NCBI GenBank assembly: GCA_016839845.1
Contig: JAEOTL010000378.1
Location: forward strand, 1-12,534
Direction: 5' to 3'
Source: Promethearchaeota archaeon
GTDB taxonomy: Archaea; Asgardarchaeota; Lokiarchaeia; Sigynarchaeales; SOKP01
DNA length: 12,534 nt
In this document: positions 6,101 through 12,534 of the stretch, piece by piece
How positions within the stretch are numbered: position 1 is the stretch's first letter
How the letters are laid out: every line of letters starts with the position of its first letter
Translations under genes and position numbers: made by a program
Notes under the pieces: model-generated
Seen by the model: the letters and a program-made list of their open reading frames with translations, nothing else
Database searches by the model: none
Told to the model about the DNA's origin: nothing

Positions 6101-7075
6101 ATGAACGATAAAGAAAACGGTATTAAATCCGATAATACACACAATCTAGTAATCTTTAAAGAGAAGAGAGAAGAAACCGCATTTGCCTTTGAAACCATCG
6201 ACCAAGAAAACAAAATTAGACTTGCTAATGATTTCAGAGCATATGGAAGGCACTATAGATATTCAATAAAGCTATATAATGACAGTCTTGCTTCAATAAC
6301 AGAAATAAAAGTGAAAATTGATTATCCAAAGTTTCTGGACATAACTAGAAGTTATCCACTCACGGTATATGTACCTGAAGGAGTCGAAGAGGAAGGGAAC
6401 CTTAAATCAATTGTTGAATTTGACGTAATAAATGAAAAAAGTTCAAAAGAAATTCACTTATATTTTACTCCCCAATCCTTAGGCCATCATGGTGAGATAA
6501 AAACTATAGTTACCTACGTTAATAATAAAGACTATGTTAGAGTTCTAAATTCAGAGTCAGTGGGAATTAGGTTAGATGAAATAATGATAATGCCTAAAAT
6601 TATTCCTAGTTCCCATATTGGAGAATTCGCACGAATTCCTGGCATGAAAAAAGCAATAAAAAGCATGGGTGTGGAACTTCAAAGTGAAATCAATTTTGAT
6701 ATTTTTTATAATATAGTGGAGCAAATCTTCCGAAGGAATAACCTCCAATTGATAGCGAAGGATCCAGAAAAAAGAATTATTTGGTATTTTGGGGCTGATG
6801 TTGACATGAGAGATGATGTGTTAATCATTGGGCAAATTGTAGCAAATAAAGTAGAAATAATCACGCTTTCCAAAAACCATACTGAACTTATCTCATTTCT
6901 AACGTTACTTTCAAACGGCGTCAGTGAACACATAATAGCGAGAGGAATCGTCAATACCGTTGATAGAATTCATGATTTAGAATGTAAATATTGCGGTGCA
7001 GTGCTTCCATACTTTCCAAAAACAGGTGAAGAAATTAAGTGCCTGAAATGCAATTACGAACAAATGGTATGGTAA
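6101..7075 (+). CDS. Paralog 2: beta-sandwich, platform-like domain and C-terminal zinc ribbon; unknown function
   Basis: This 324-residue protein is a diverged copy of the preceding gene product, lacking its acidic N-terminal tail. The same parts appear in order: sandwich at about 50-160 (HYRYSIKLYNDSLASITEI, then a run of beta-like strands), linker PKIIPSSHIGEF at 165-176, platform-like segment at about 198-282 (NNLQLIAKDPEKRIIWYFG, DVLIIGQIV, VEIITLS, then a helix), and zinc ribbon C295/C298, C314/C317 ending V-W. Over the last 32 residues 18 are identical to paralog 1, the strongest conserved block. The charged, soluble composition and absence of membrane segments point to a cytosolic protein, perhaps binding short peptides or another macromolecule through the sandwich/platform part. 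Function is unknown; adaptin-appendage-like is a structural guess. The start is the first in-frame ATG. Confidence 0.85.
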   Translation: MNDKENGIKSDNTHNLVIFKEKREETAFAFETIDQENKIRLANDFRAYGRHYRYSIKLYNDSLASITEIKVKIDYPKFLDITRSYPLTVYVPEGVEEEGNLKSIVEFDVINEKSSKEIHLYFTPQSLGHHGEIKTIVTYVNNKDYVRVLNSESVGIRLDEIMIMPKIIPSSHIGEFARIPGMKKAIKSMGVELQSEINFDIFYNIVEQIFRRNNLQLIAKDPEKRIIWYFGADVDMRDDVLIIGQIVANKVEIITLSKNHTELISFLTLLSNGVSEHIIARGIVNTVDRIHDLECKYCGAVLPYFPKTGEEIKCLKCNYEQMVW

Positions 7076-7174
7076 ATCCCTTCTCAATCCCTCTAGGAAA
7101 TCATTTTAAATTTATTTCTTCATTTTAAAAGTCCCTAGTGAGGAAAAACCTTCTTAAATCTAATGATCTCTTAG

Positions 7175-7234
7175 AATTCGTTTTAATTTTTCTTGGGAGT
7201 ACTCCTAATTCTTCAGGAATTCTTAAAATGAATT
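7175..7234 (+). ncRNA. Possible structured RNA or hairpin element, weak
   Basis: AATTCGTTTTAA (7175-7186) can pair with TTAAAATGAATT (7223-7234) over 12 pairs, one of them G-U. Inside, AATTC-TTCAG-GAATT (7207-7221) forms a second 5-pair hairpin, and GGAGTACTCC (7196-7205) is a 10-base palindrome. The nested arrangement is suggestive, but there is no known family and the arms are AT-rich. Confidence 0.2.
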
Positions 7235-7505
7235 AAAAAGAATAACTAATCAAGATTGCAATAATGCCCAGTTAAACGTTCCAGAATTTGATCGAATTTT
7301 CTATTTCCTTTAAATTATGAACGTTAATATTTGAATTGAAAGAAAAATGCTATGATTTCGATAATTCCAGCATAAATTTTCACGTATATCAACAATCCAT
7401 AAAAAATTACAAACTTGCACCAGATTGATCATCTTCGCAATTCTGATTTTAGTCGTTAAATATTTCTTACTTTTTTCTTATTTTAACCAAGGCTTTAACA
7501 AAATC

Positions 7506-7538
7506 TTTAAATATCCAAAAGATTAATATCTATATAAT
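7506..7538 (+). promoter_or_regulatory. Candidate histone promoter with two TATA-like boxes
   Basis: TTTAAATA (7506-7513) and TATATAAT (7531-7538) both resemble archaeal TATA boxes. The second would start transcription near 7562 and give a leader of about 45 bases, carrying the strong Shine-Dalgarno motif before the histone ATG. Confidence 0.4.
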
Positions 7539-7592
7539 AAACTCTTTAAAAATAACAAAAATCACCAAAAAATTATATTAAATTATATATAA

Positions 7593-7600
7593 GTGGAGGA
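7593..7600 (+). promoter_or_regulatory. Strong Shine-Dalgarno site of the histone gene
   Basis: GTGGAGGA ends six bases before the ATG at 7607. It is the clearest ribosome binding site in the window and fixes this start. It suggests leadered, efficient translation of the histone, in contrast to the weak or absent sites of the neighbouring genes. Confidence 0.75.
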
Positions 7601-7606
7601 ATAAAA

Positions 7607-7816
7607 ATGTCTGAATATATTAGTTGGTCTCCTATTAGAAGATTAATGAAACACAATGGTGCAGTAATAGTAGCTCGTGATGCTGTTGATGAACTTGTTG
7701 ATTGGATGGGTCAATCAGCAGAGAAAATTACAAAAACAGCCCTTTCATTAACTAAACACTCCAAACGTAAGAAAGTAACCCGAGACGACATTTTACTTGC
7801 AATTAAATACTTCTAA
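7607..7816 (+). CDS. Archaeal histone (single HMf-like fold)
   Basis: The 69-residue product is one histone fold without tails, the standard size of an archaeal histone. Aligned with HMfB by eye (offset +2), it keeps P9, R12, K15, G18-A19, L48, H51, R54, K55 and D61, including the R54/D61 pair and the Leu/His/Asp residues used at the dimer-dimer interface. It should dimerise, wrap DNA and possibly polymerise into hypernucleosomes. The normally conserved loop-1 arginine that enters the DNA minor groove (HMfB R19) is Ile21 here, and HMfB T54 is Lys56. The gene is alone, with its own promoter, a strong Shine-Dalgarno site and a T12 tract downstream, all consistent with high expression. Confidence 0.96.
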   Translation: MSEYISWSPIRRLMKHNGAVIVARDAVDELVDWMGQSAEKITKTALSLTKHSKRKKVTRDDILLAIKYF

Positions 7817-7856
7817 ATAGGTATTACCTTATTCAATAACTTATTTAGCTTTCTTC

Positions 7857-7868
7857 TTTTTTTTTTTT
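7857..7868 (+). terminator. T12 tract, likely archaeal terminator of the histone gene
   Basis: Twelve consecutive T residues lie 40 bases after the histone stop, within a longer pyrimidine-rich stretch. Archaeal RNA polymerase terminates at such U-runs without needing a hairpin, and it stands between the histone and the next plus-strand gene. Confidence 0.6.
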
Positions 7869-7928
7869 ATTCTTATCCCTAGTCTTAATTACTAAAATTT
7901 TTTTTCTACAAACAGCTATTTAGAATGA

Positions 7929-8933
7929 ATGAAGGAAGTATATTCCGACATATTTTTGATCGAAGAAAAGGGAAGGTTTGGTCCTTCAGAAAACATCTAT
8001 GTATTAGCTGGAGGGGATGGGCTAATTTTTGATGCCGGATATGGAAACAAAAGTTCAGTTAAACAATTTTTAAAGAGTTTCAAACATATAGAAGAAAAAT
8101 TTAAACGACAGAATTTAAACTTTAAAATCACACGGATAACTATATCTCATGGACATTCAGATCATTTCTCCGGCTTAACCTCTATAAGTAAAAAATTGGA
8201 TCTAAGAGTTCTTCTAACAGAAAGGATAGCTAATATTATAAGTGATGAATCTAGTTTTAAAAAGAGTTTTCAAGCTGATGAGTATGAAGGCTACTTGAAA
8301 ATTAGAAGAAAATTTGTTCGAAAGGTATGGAATTTCATACGAAACAAAGGTGAGCGCATGGTTTATAAGCGTGTATTTGGTCTATCCTATCTTAGAAATC
8401 CTGATGAGATTATTGAAGAGAATTCTGGAATAACAATTAATGAGGAGTCTTGGAGAATTTTTTCCTCTCCTGGACATTCTCCTGACCACATATCGTTGTA
8501 TAACAAGGAAAAGGGAGTTTTGTTTGCTGGGGATAACGTGCTAAACATGCGATCAACCTGGTTAGGACCACCGGAGTCGAATATGACTGATTATTTAAAT
8601 ACAATTCAAAATTACCAGAAATTACCTAATTTGAAATTGATCCTGCCTGCTCATGGTGATATTATTGAGAAACCCCAAGAGACACTGAATGCAATTTTAG
8701 AACGTATGAAAGAAAGAGAGGAATTAATATTACATGCCATTAATACACATTCAGAAAAAGGCATATCTCCTAAATCGATAATGAAAATGGTCTATCCTAA
8801 AAGGAAGGGTATTATTCATATGATTGGACGCGGTTGGGTTGCGATAACGTTAAAAATGCTGGAAACACAGAATATGATTAAGAGAAAGGTAAAAAAAAGA
8901 AAAGTTTTGTTTTTTCCGGTGAAAAAAATATAA
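7929..8933 (+). CDS. Metallo-beta-lactamase-fold hydrolase with C-terminal winged helix, LACTB2-like
   Basis: The 334-residue product has all the metal ligands of the fold: H74, H76, D78 and H79 in SHGHSDH, H183 in GHSPDH, D202 in FAGDN and H242 in PAHGD, so it should bind two metal ions and be active. The C-terminal part (about 262-320) with ISPKSIMKMVYP and VAITLKMLETQNMIKRK resembles the small winged helix-like domain of LACTB2-type proteins, some of which are single-strand endoribonucleases; glyoxalase II-like thioesterases are the other possibility. Between the first and second metal motifs lies a basic stretch (about 108-150) that looks longer than usual. The substrate cannot be told. 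Two ATGs lie close together at 7925 and 7929; only the latter is in frame. The gene converges on the transporter, 19 bases apart. Confidence 0.9.
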   Translation: MKEVYSDIFLIEEKGRFGPSENIYVLAGGDGLIFDAGYGNKSSVKQFLKSFKHIEEKFKRQNLNFKITRITISHGHSDHFSGLTSISKKLDLRVLLTERIANIISDESSFKKSFQADEYEGYLKIRRKFVRKVWNFIRNKGERMVYKRVFGLSYLRNPDEIIEENSGITINEESWRIFSSPGHSPDHISLYNKEKGVLFAGDNVLNMRSTWLGPPESNMTDYLNTIQNYQKLPNLKLILPAHGDIIEKPQETLNAILERMKEREELILHAINTHSEKGISPKSIMKMVYPKRKGIIHMIGRGWVAITLKMLETQNMIKRKVKKRKVLFFPVKKI

Positions 8934-8952
8934 AAATTAATAAAATTGAAAC

Positions 8953-10365
8953 TTAGAGATTCAATTCAGTAAGTAATGTAGTATTTTCTTTCATTTGTGT
9001 TTCTGTGATTCTATACGCTCTCCAAAAAATTAGAATTCCCGTGAAAATAATGATCATTGGGAAGATCGACATTTGAAGTCGTAGCCCAAACAATTCAAAA
9101 GCATCTGTCGAACCTGATTGATATCCTGTGAGCGTCCTTACAATCCAGAAAACAAAAGCATTAATGGCGATCCCTATTCGAGAAATAAAAATATAGGTAC
9201 CTTGGTATATCCCCTCCATTCGTTTCTTTGATTTAACAGTTGCTTCATCGATTACACTCGAGAAAATTGGCATCGTCATAGATATTATGGCACCATCTGC
9301 AAAACCAGCAATAAATAACACTATTATCACAACAGGTAATCCAACAGGTCCAACTGGAAGAAACAAGAATGGAATTCCCATCAAACCCAGGAATGCAGCA
9401 CCTATAAAAGCTATTTTTTTAATACCAACTTTTCTTGAGAAGGCATACCAAATTGGTGCGGAGATTATTACAGCAATTATATAAAAAGCAAGTATGAATT
9501 CACCAATCTTAGGAAGTTGCAGTATGTCCTCCACAAAAAACGGTATTGTTGCCATTATAATACCCATTGCTGTAGTGTAACCTATATATAGTGAAATATA
9601 TCCAATGTAATTCTTATTCCTCAAAGTTGCGATAAAACCTTTAAAAAATGGCTCAGTTTTTTGATCTAAAAAAGCTCTTCGTTGTTTCATTTCTGAATCT
9701 TCGCGAACACCAGGAATCATAAGCATAAAAAATACAAAACTTAAACTCGCTACTATTACTGCTTGTAGTGGATATCCTACACCCTCACCAAATTCTCCAA
9801 TAATAAGGATTGGTATCGCTAGCCCCAGAAGTATTCCTAAGGTCTCTAAAATAGTGGTAATTGTACCCCCAATTTTTCTATCTTTATTATTACGAAACTT
9901 ATCTGGGAATAATGCAACTCGATTAATATCATATAATGAGAAGAACGTATCCATAAGGAATTGAAACACTAAGTACCATATGAAAACGCCAACATGTCCA
10001 GCGGCCCCAATACTAGGGGAAGAAAACAGAAAAATTACCATGAACGAATAGGGGATAGCCCCGATTATGATAAATGGAAATCTCTTCCCCCATCGCTTAG
10101 TAAATCTTGTAGATCTATCACTCAAATATCCTAAAAGGGGATCATTAAACATATTAAATATCATAAAAATTATTTGGGCAATGAGGTATAAAGTTATATT
10201 TAATCCTATAAATGATTGATAATAATAAGGCATTTGTTGAGAATACATCTGACTCATCATTAAGCCCACAAGATTACCTAATTGAAAAGAGGTGATAATT
10301 TTTTTTGGATATCGTTTTCCAGAATCTCCTTTCTCACTTCTAATTGTGGGATCTATTTCCGTCAT
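8953..10365 (-). CDS. MFS transporter of the GPH (MelB-like) cation symporter family
   Basis: The 470-residue product has about twelve hydrophobic segments, the size and layout of glycoside-pentoside-hexuronide symporters. The diagnostic block lies at 73-97: FNDPLLGYLSDR (cation-site Asp region) followed by the basic loop STRFTKRWGKRFPF. These proteins carry sugars or related solutes with Na+ or H+. The substrate cannot be read from sequence, and no catabolic gene is adjacent to suggest one. The N-terminal 20 residues are polar and cytoplasmic. A purine-rich sequence (AGGAAATAAGGAA) directly precedes the ATG. The gene diverges from the helicase gene over about 120 bases and converges on the metallo-hydrolase gene; it is probably monocistronic. 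The C-terminus ends in a polar tail (KENTTLLTELNL). Confidence 0.9.
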   Translation of the reverse strand: MTEIDPTIRSEKGDSGKRYPKKIITSFQLGNLVGLMMSQMYSQQMPYYYQSFIGLNITLYLIAQIIFMIFNMFNDPLLGYLSDRSTRFTKRWGKRFPFIIIGAIPYSFMVIFLFSSPSIGAAGHVGVFIWYLVFQFLMDTFFSLYDINRVALFPDKFRNNKDRKIGGTITTILETLGILLGLAIPILIIGEFGEGVGYPLQAVIVASLSFVFFMLMIPGVREDSEMKQRRAFLDQKTEPFFKGFIATLRNKNYIGYISLYIGYTTAMGIIMATIPFFVEDILQLPKIGEFILAFYIIAVIISAPIWYAFSRKVGIKKIAFIGAAFLGLMGIPFLFLPVGPVGLPVVIIVLFIAGFADGAIISMTMPIFSSVIDEATVKSKKRMEGIYQGTYIFISRIGIAINAFVFWIVRTLTGYQSGSTDAFELFGLRLQMSIFPMIIIFTGILIFWRAYRITETQMKENTTLLTELNL

Positions 10366-10429
10366 TTCCTTATTTCCTATGTATGATTTCTAAAACATAT
10401 TTCCAAATTAATAAGTAACTACATCAATA

Positions 10430-10437
10430 TTATAAAA
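10430..10437 (+). promoter_or_regulatory. Candidate TATA box for the Hef-type helicase
   Basis: TTATAAAA lies 53-60 bases upstream of the ATG at 10490. Transcription would start near 10462, giving a leader of about 28 bases; no clear Shine-Dalgarno motif is present. Confidence 0.4.
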
Positions 10438-10489
10438 ATCTTACAGCGATATTATTTTTAAAAACAAATAATAATTTATTCCCTTTAAG

Positions 10490-12534
10490 ATGGAATCAGA
10501 GCCAAAGAAATATTGCAATGGTCCATTTTTAAAGAAGAACACAGTTCTTTTCAGACATTATCAAAATAATATTGCTCATAGTTGTAAGAATAGAAATTCT
10601 TTAGTAGTTCTGCCAACGGGATTAGGAAAAACTATTATTGGTATTTTAGCAATTGCTCATTCTCTTAAAAAATACCCTCAAGCAAAAATCATCATTCTTG
10701 CCCCAACGAGACCTTTAGTGTCTCAGCATACAGATTCCTGTGAAAAATTTTTAAATATTAAATCTGAAGAAATTGTATCTCTTACCGGGAAGCAATCTCC
10801 TGAAAAGAGATTTTTATTATTTAGGAAATCAAAAGTGATTGTCTCAACCCCTCAAGTGATCAAAAATGACATAATAAGAGGACGCTATGATCTAACAGAA
10901 GTTGCTCTAATTATTTTTGATGAGGCGCATAAAACAAAAGGAAACTATTCCTACAACTTCATTTCAAAGGAATATATAAATACATGTAATGATCCGTTAA
11001 TACTCGGATTGACTGCTTCACCTGGAAAGGATTTTGAGCGTATTCAAGAGATATGTAATAATTTGCATATTGAAAACATATTATATCGAAGTTATGATGA
11101 CGATGATGTAAAGGAGTACATTCATGATATTGATACATTCATAAATTTGGTAAGTTTACCAACAAGAATCTTGGAATTAAGCCAGGTATGGCAAAATTTA
11201 TTTACGAACTTCTTAAAATTCTTTATCGACAGGGAGCTGATTAATCCTTATAAAAAATATTACTCAAAATTAGATTTCTTGAAAATTACTCATGATTTAA
11301 CTATTACACTAAGATTTGAACAAGGATATGAATTTGAGGAAGATATAGAGGAATATCTCTATTATCAAGATCCTAAGCTAATAGATATCATTAAAAAAAA
11401 CGATATAGATGTTCATTCCGTATATTCTTATTGTTCTAGTTGCATATCCTTGCTTCACGCTAAAGATCTCCTCGAAACACAAGATATTTCTCTTTTTTTG
11501 TCATTTCTAGAGAAAATTAAATATAGAGCTGAGCAAGAAGTCTTATCTGCGAAAAGGATTGCCAATTCAAAGCATTACAAGCTAGTAAATTCGATAATTG
11601 AGAAAAAAAATCTATCAATAACTTTGCATCCGAAAATAATCAAACTTATTTCCATTATTCAAGAAGAACTTGAAGAATTTGATAATAAAAAGATTATTAT
11701 TTTTACACAATACAGAGAAATGGCAGAATTCCTGAAGAGTAACTTACAAAATGAATTTCAGAACCAGTATTGTGTTGAAAAATTTATCGGGCAGAGTTCA
11801 AAAGTAGATGATATAGGATATTCCCAAAAAGTACAAACAGAAGTCTTAAAAAAATTCAGAGATAATAAAATCAATATTCTCATTGCAACTAGTGTTGCTG
11901 AAGAAGGGATTGATATCCCAAATGTCGATGCGATAATCTTTTACGAACCTGTACCTTCTGAGATAAGATTGATTCAAAGACGAGGTAGAACTGGAAGATA
12001 CGCCCCAGGAAGATGCTACATATTAATCACTGAAGACACTGTAGATATTCCTTTTCAAATTGTTGCTAAACGGAAAGAAAGGTTGATGAAAGCTGTCTTG
12101 ACAGATTACGAGCAAATAGAATTAGAGGGTAGAATTGACCGTAAGGAAATTAAATTTTCAAGAAAAGAATCTGATCAAACTTCAGATTTAGGCTTAATAA
12201 GAAATTTTCAGAAAAGAAGAGACAAAGAAAAAGAACTGTTAATGAATCATTCAATAGAACAAATACTTTCCCAATTAGACGAATTTTCAAAAAGTGAAGC
12301 CTTCAGAGAGCTAAAGAAATCTGGTGTAACTTTTTATTCCGATCTAATCAACTGGGAATTACCAGAAATGAAACAAAAGATATTAAAAATGAAGGGAAAA
12401 AAAATGAATACTGAAAATAAAAGAAAGCGATATCTTAATAGAAATGTAAAATCTTTAATCAATATTGTTAAGTTTTATGGAGAAAAGGGAATACTAGACT
12501 TTAAGGAGTTTCAGTCTCTTGCAGAAGAGGAGGA
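10490..12534 (+). CDS. hef: Hef/FANCM-type SF2 DNA helicase, C-terminus cut by right window edge
   Basis: The frame stays open from the ATG at 10490 to the edge, 681 codons. SF2 helicase motifs appear in order: Walker A LPTGLGKT (41-48), APTRPLV (71-77), STPQVI (119-124), DEAH (144-147), TASPG (175-179), FTQYREM in the second RecA domain, ATSVAEEGIDIP (466-477) and QRRGRTGR (496-503). The long segment of about 190-390 between the RecA domains corresponds to the thumb-like insert of Hef, which recognises branched DNA. Hef and FANCM remodel stalled replication forks and D-loops. Euryarchaeal Hef continues into an XPF-type nuclease and a helix-hairpin-helix domain. Residues about 540-681 here are charged, helical and show no nuclease motif before the edge, so whether the nuclease is present cannot be told. 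The gene diverges from the transporter. Confidence 0.92.
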   Translation, partial: MESEPKKYCNGPFLKKNTVLFRHYQNNIAHSCKNRNSLVVLPTGLGKTIIGILAIAHSLKKYPQAKIIILAPTRPLVSQHTDSCEKFLNIKSEEIVSLTGKQSPEKRFLLFRKSKVIVSTPQVIKNDIIRGRYDLTEVALIIFDEAHKTKGNYSYNFISKEYINTCNDPLILGLTASPGKDFERIQEICNNLHIENILYRSYDDDDVKEYIHDIDTFINLVSLPTRILELSQVWQNLFTNFLKFFIDRELINPYKKYYSKLDFLKITHDLTITLRFEQGYEFEEDIEEYLYYQDPKLIDIIKKNDIDVHSVYSYCSSCISLLHAKDLLETQDISLFLSFLEKIKYRAEQEVLSAKRIANSKHYKLVNSIIEKKNLSITLHPKIIKLISIIQEELEEFDNKKIIIFTQYREMAEFLKSNLQNEFQNQYCVEKFIGQSSKVDDIGYSQKVQTEVLKKFRDNKINILIATSVAEEGIDIPNVDAIIFYEPVPSEIRLIQRRGRTGRYAPGRCYILITEDTVDIPFQIVAKRKERLMKAVLTDYEQIELEGRIDRKEIKFSRKESDQTSDLGLIRNFQKRRDKEKELLMNHSIEQILSQLDEFSKSEAFRELKKSGVTFYSDLINWELPEMKQKILKMKGKKMNTENKRKRYLNRNVKSLINIVKFYGEKGILDFKEFQSLAEEE

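Larger units (their letters stand above)
7076..7606. other. 531-base gene-free stretch before the histone gene
   Basis: No credible open frame of useful length was seen on either strand, nor a tRNA-like fold. It is the longest gap in the window. What can be seen is a possible hairpin at 7175-7234, short palindromes such as GGAGTACTCC at 7196-7205, and towards the right end the TATA-like boxes of the histone gene. It could hold a small RNA, decayed coding sequence, or only spacer. Confidence 0.6.

Noticed and set aside
6706..6954. Minus-strand open frame inside paralog 2
   Set aside because: Antisense shadow of a gene supported by its paralog; no RBS or family resemblance.
7076..7606. tRNA or other known RNA gene in the gap
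   Set aside because: No cloverleaf, T-arm (GGTTCRA-like) or other conserved box was seen; the region is simply AT-rich with weak pairing.

Overview
The window is archaeal chromosomal DNA of low GC content (about one third G+C by eye). The information-processing genes fix the domain: SRP19, ribosomal protein S8e, a proteasome beta subunit with a threonine active site, a single-fold archaeal histone and a Hef/FANCM-type helicase. Gene starts are mostly preceded by TATA-like boxes, and Shine-Dalgarno motifs are weak except at the histone. Low GC, a JAMM metalloprotease, an acyl-CoA ligase, a GPH-type transporter and unusual beta-sandwich/zinc-ribbon proteins would suit an Asgard (Promethearchaeota) genome. 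That placement is an inference; the sequence proves only Archaea.

Layout: (1) 1-761, minus: the N-terminal half of an ANL-superfamily acyl-CoA synthetase, cut by the left edge. (2) 909-1586, plus: SRP19 followed at once by HypA, a likely bicistronic unit. (3) 1598-2631, minus: a Trp-rich membrane protein of unknown function, and ribosomal protein S8e upstream of it. (4) 2803-3432, plus: proteasome beta, converging on a minus-strand pair, a winged-helix DUF4443-type regulator (4686-4015) followed by a JAMM/MPN protease (3998-3471). (5) 4822-7075, plus: two tandem diverged paralogs, each with a predicted beta-sandwich, an alpha/beta platform-like domain and a C-terminal four-cysteine zinc ribbon ending in V-W. 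I do not recognise them as a named family; their order of domains recalls adaptin/COPI appendages. (6) 7076-7606: 531 bp without a gene, with a possible hairpin and the histone promoter. (7) 7607-7816, plus: histone, with a T12 terminator-like tract. (8) 7929-8933, plus: LACTB2-like metallo-beta-lactamase protein. (9) 10365-8953, minus: GPH/MelB-like transporter. (10) 10490 to the right edge, plus: Hef-type helicase, truncated by the window.

Most genes are housekeeping and functionally unrelated. Two neighbourhoods may be functional units: proteasome beta with the JAMM protease and regulator (protein turnover), and the tandem sandwich/platform/ribbon paralogs, which are the best candidates for undescribed biology. 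No tRNA, rRNA, CRISPR array, insertion sequence or phage-like gene was seen.
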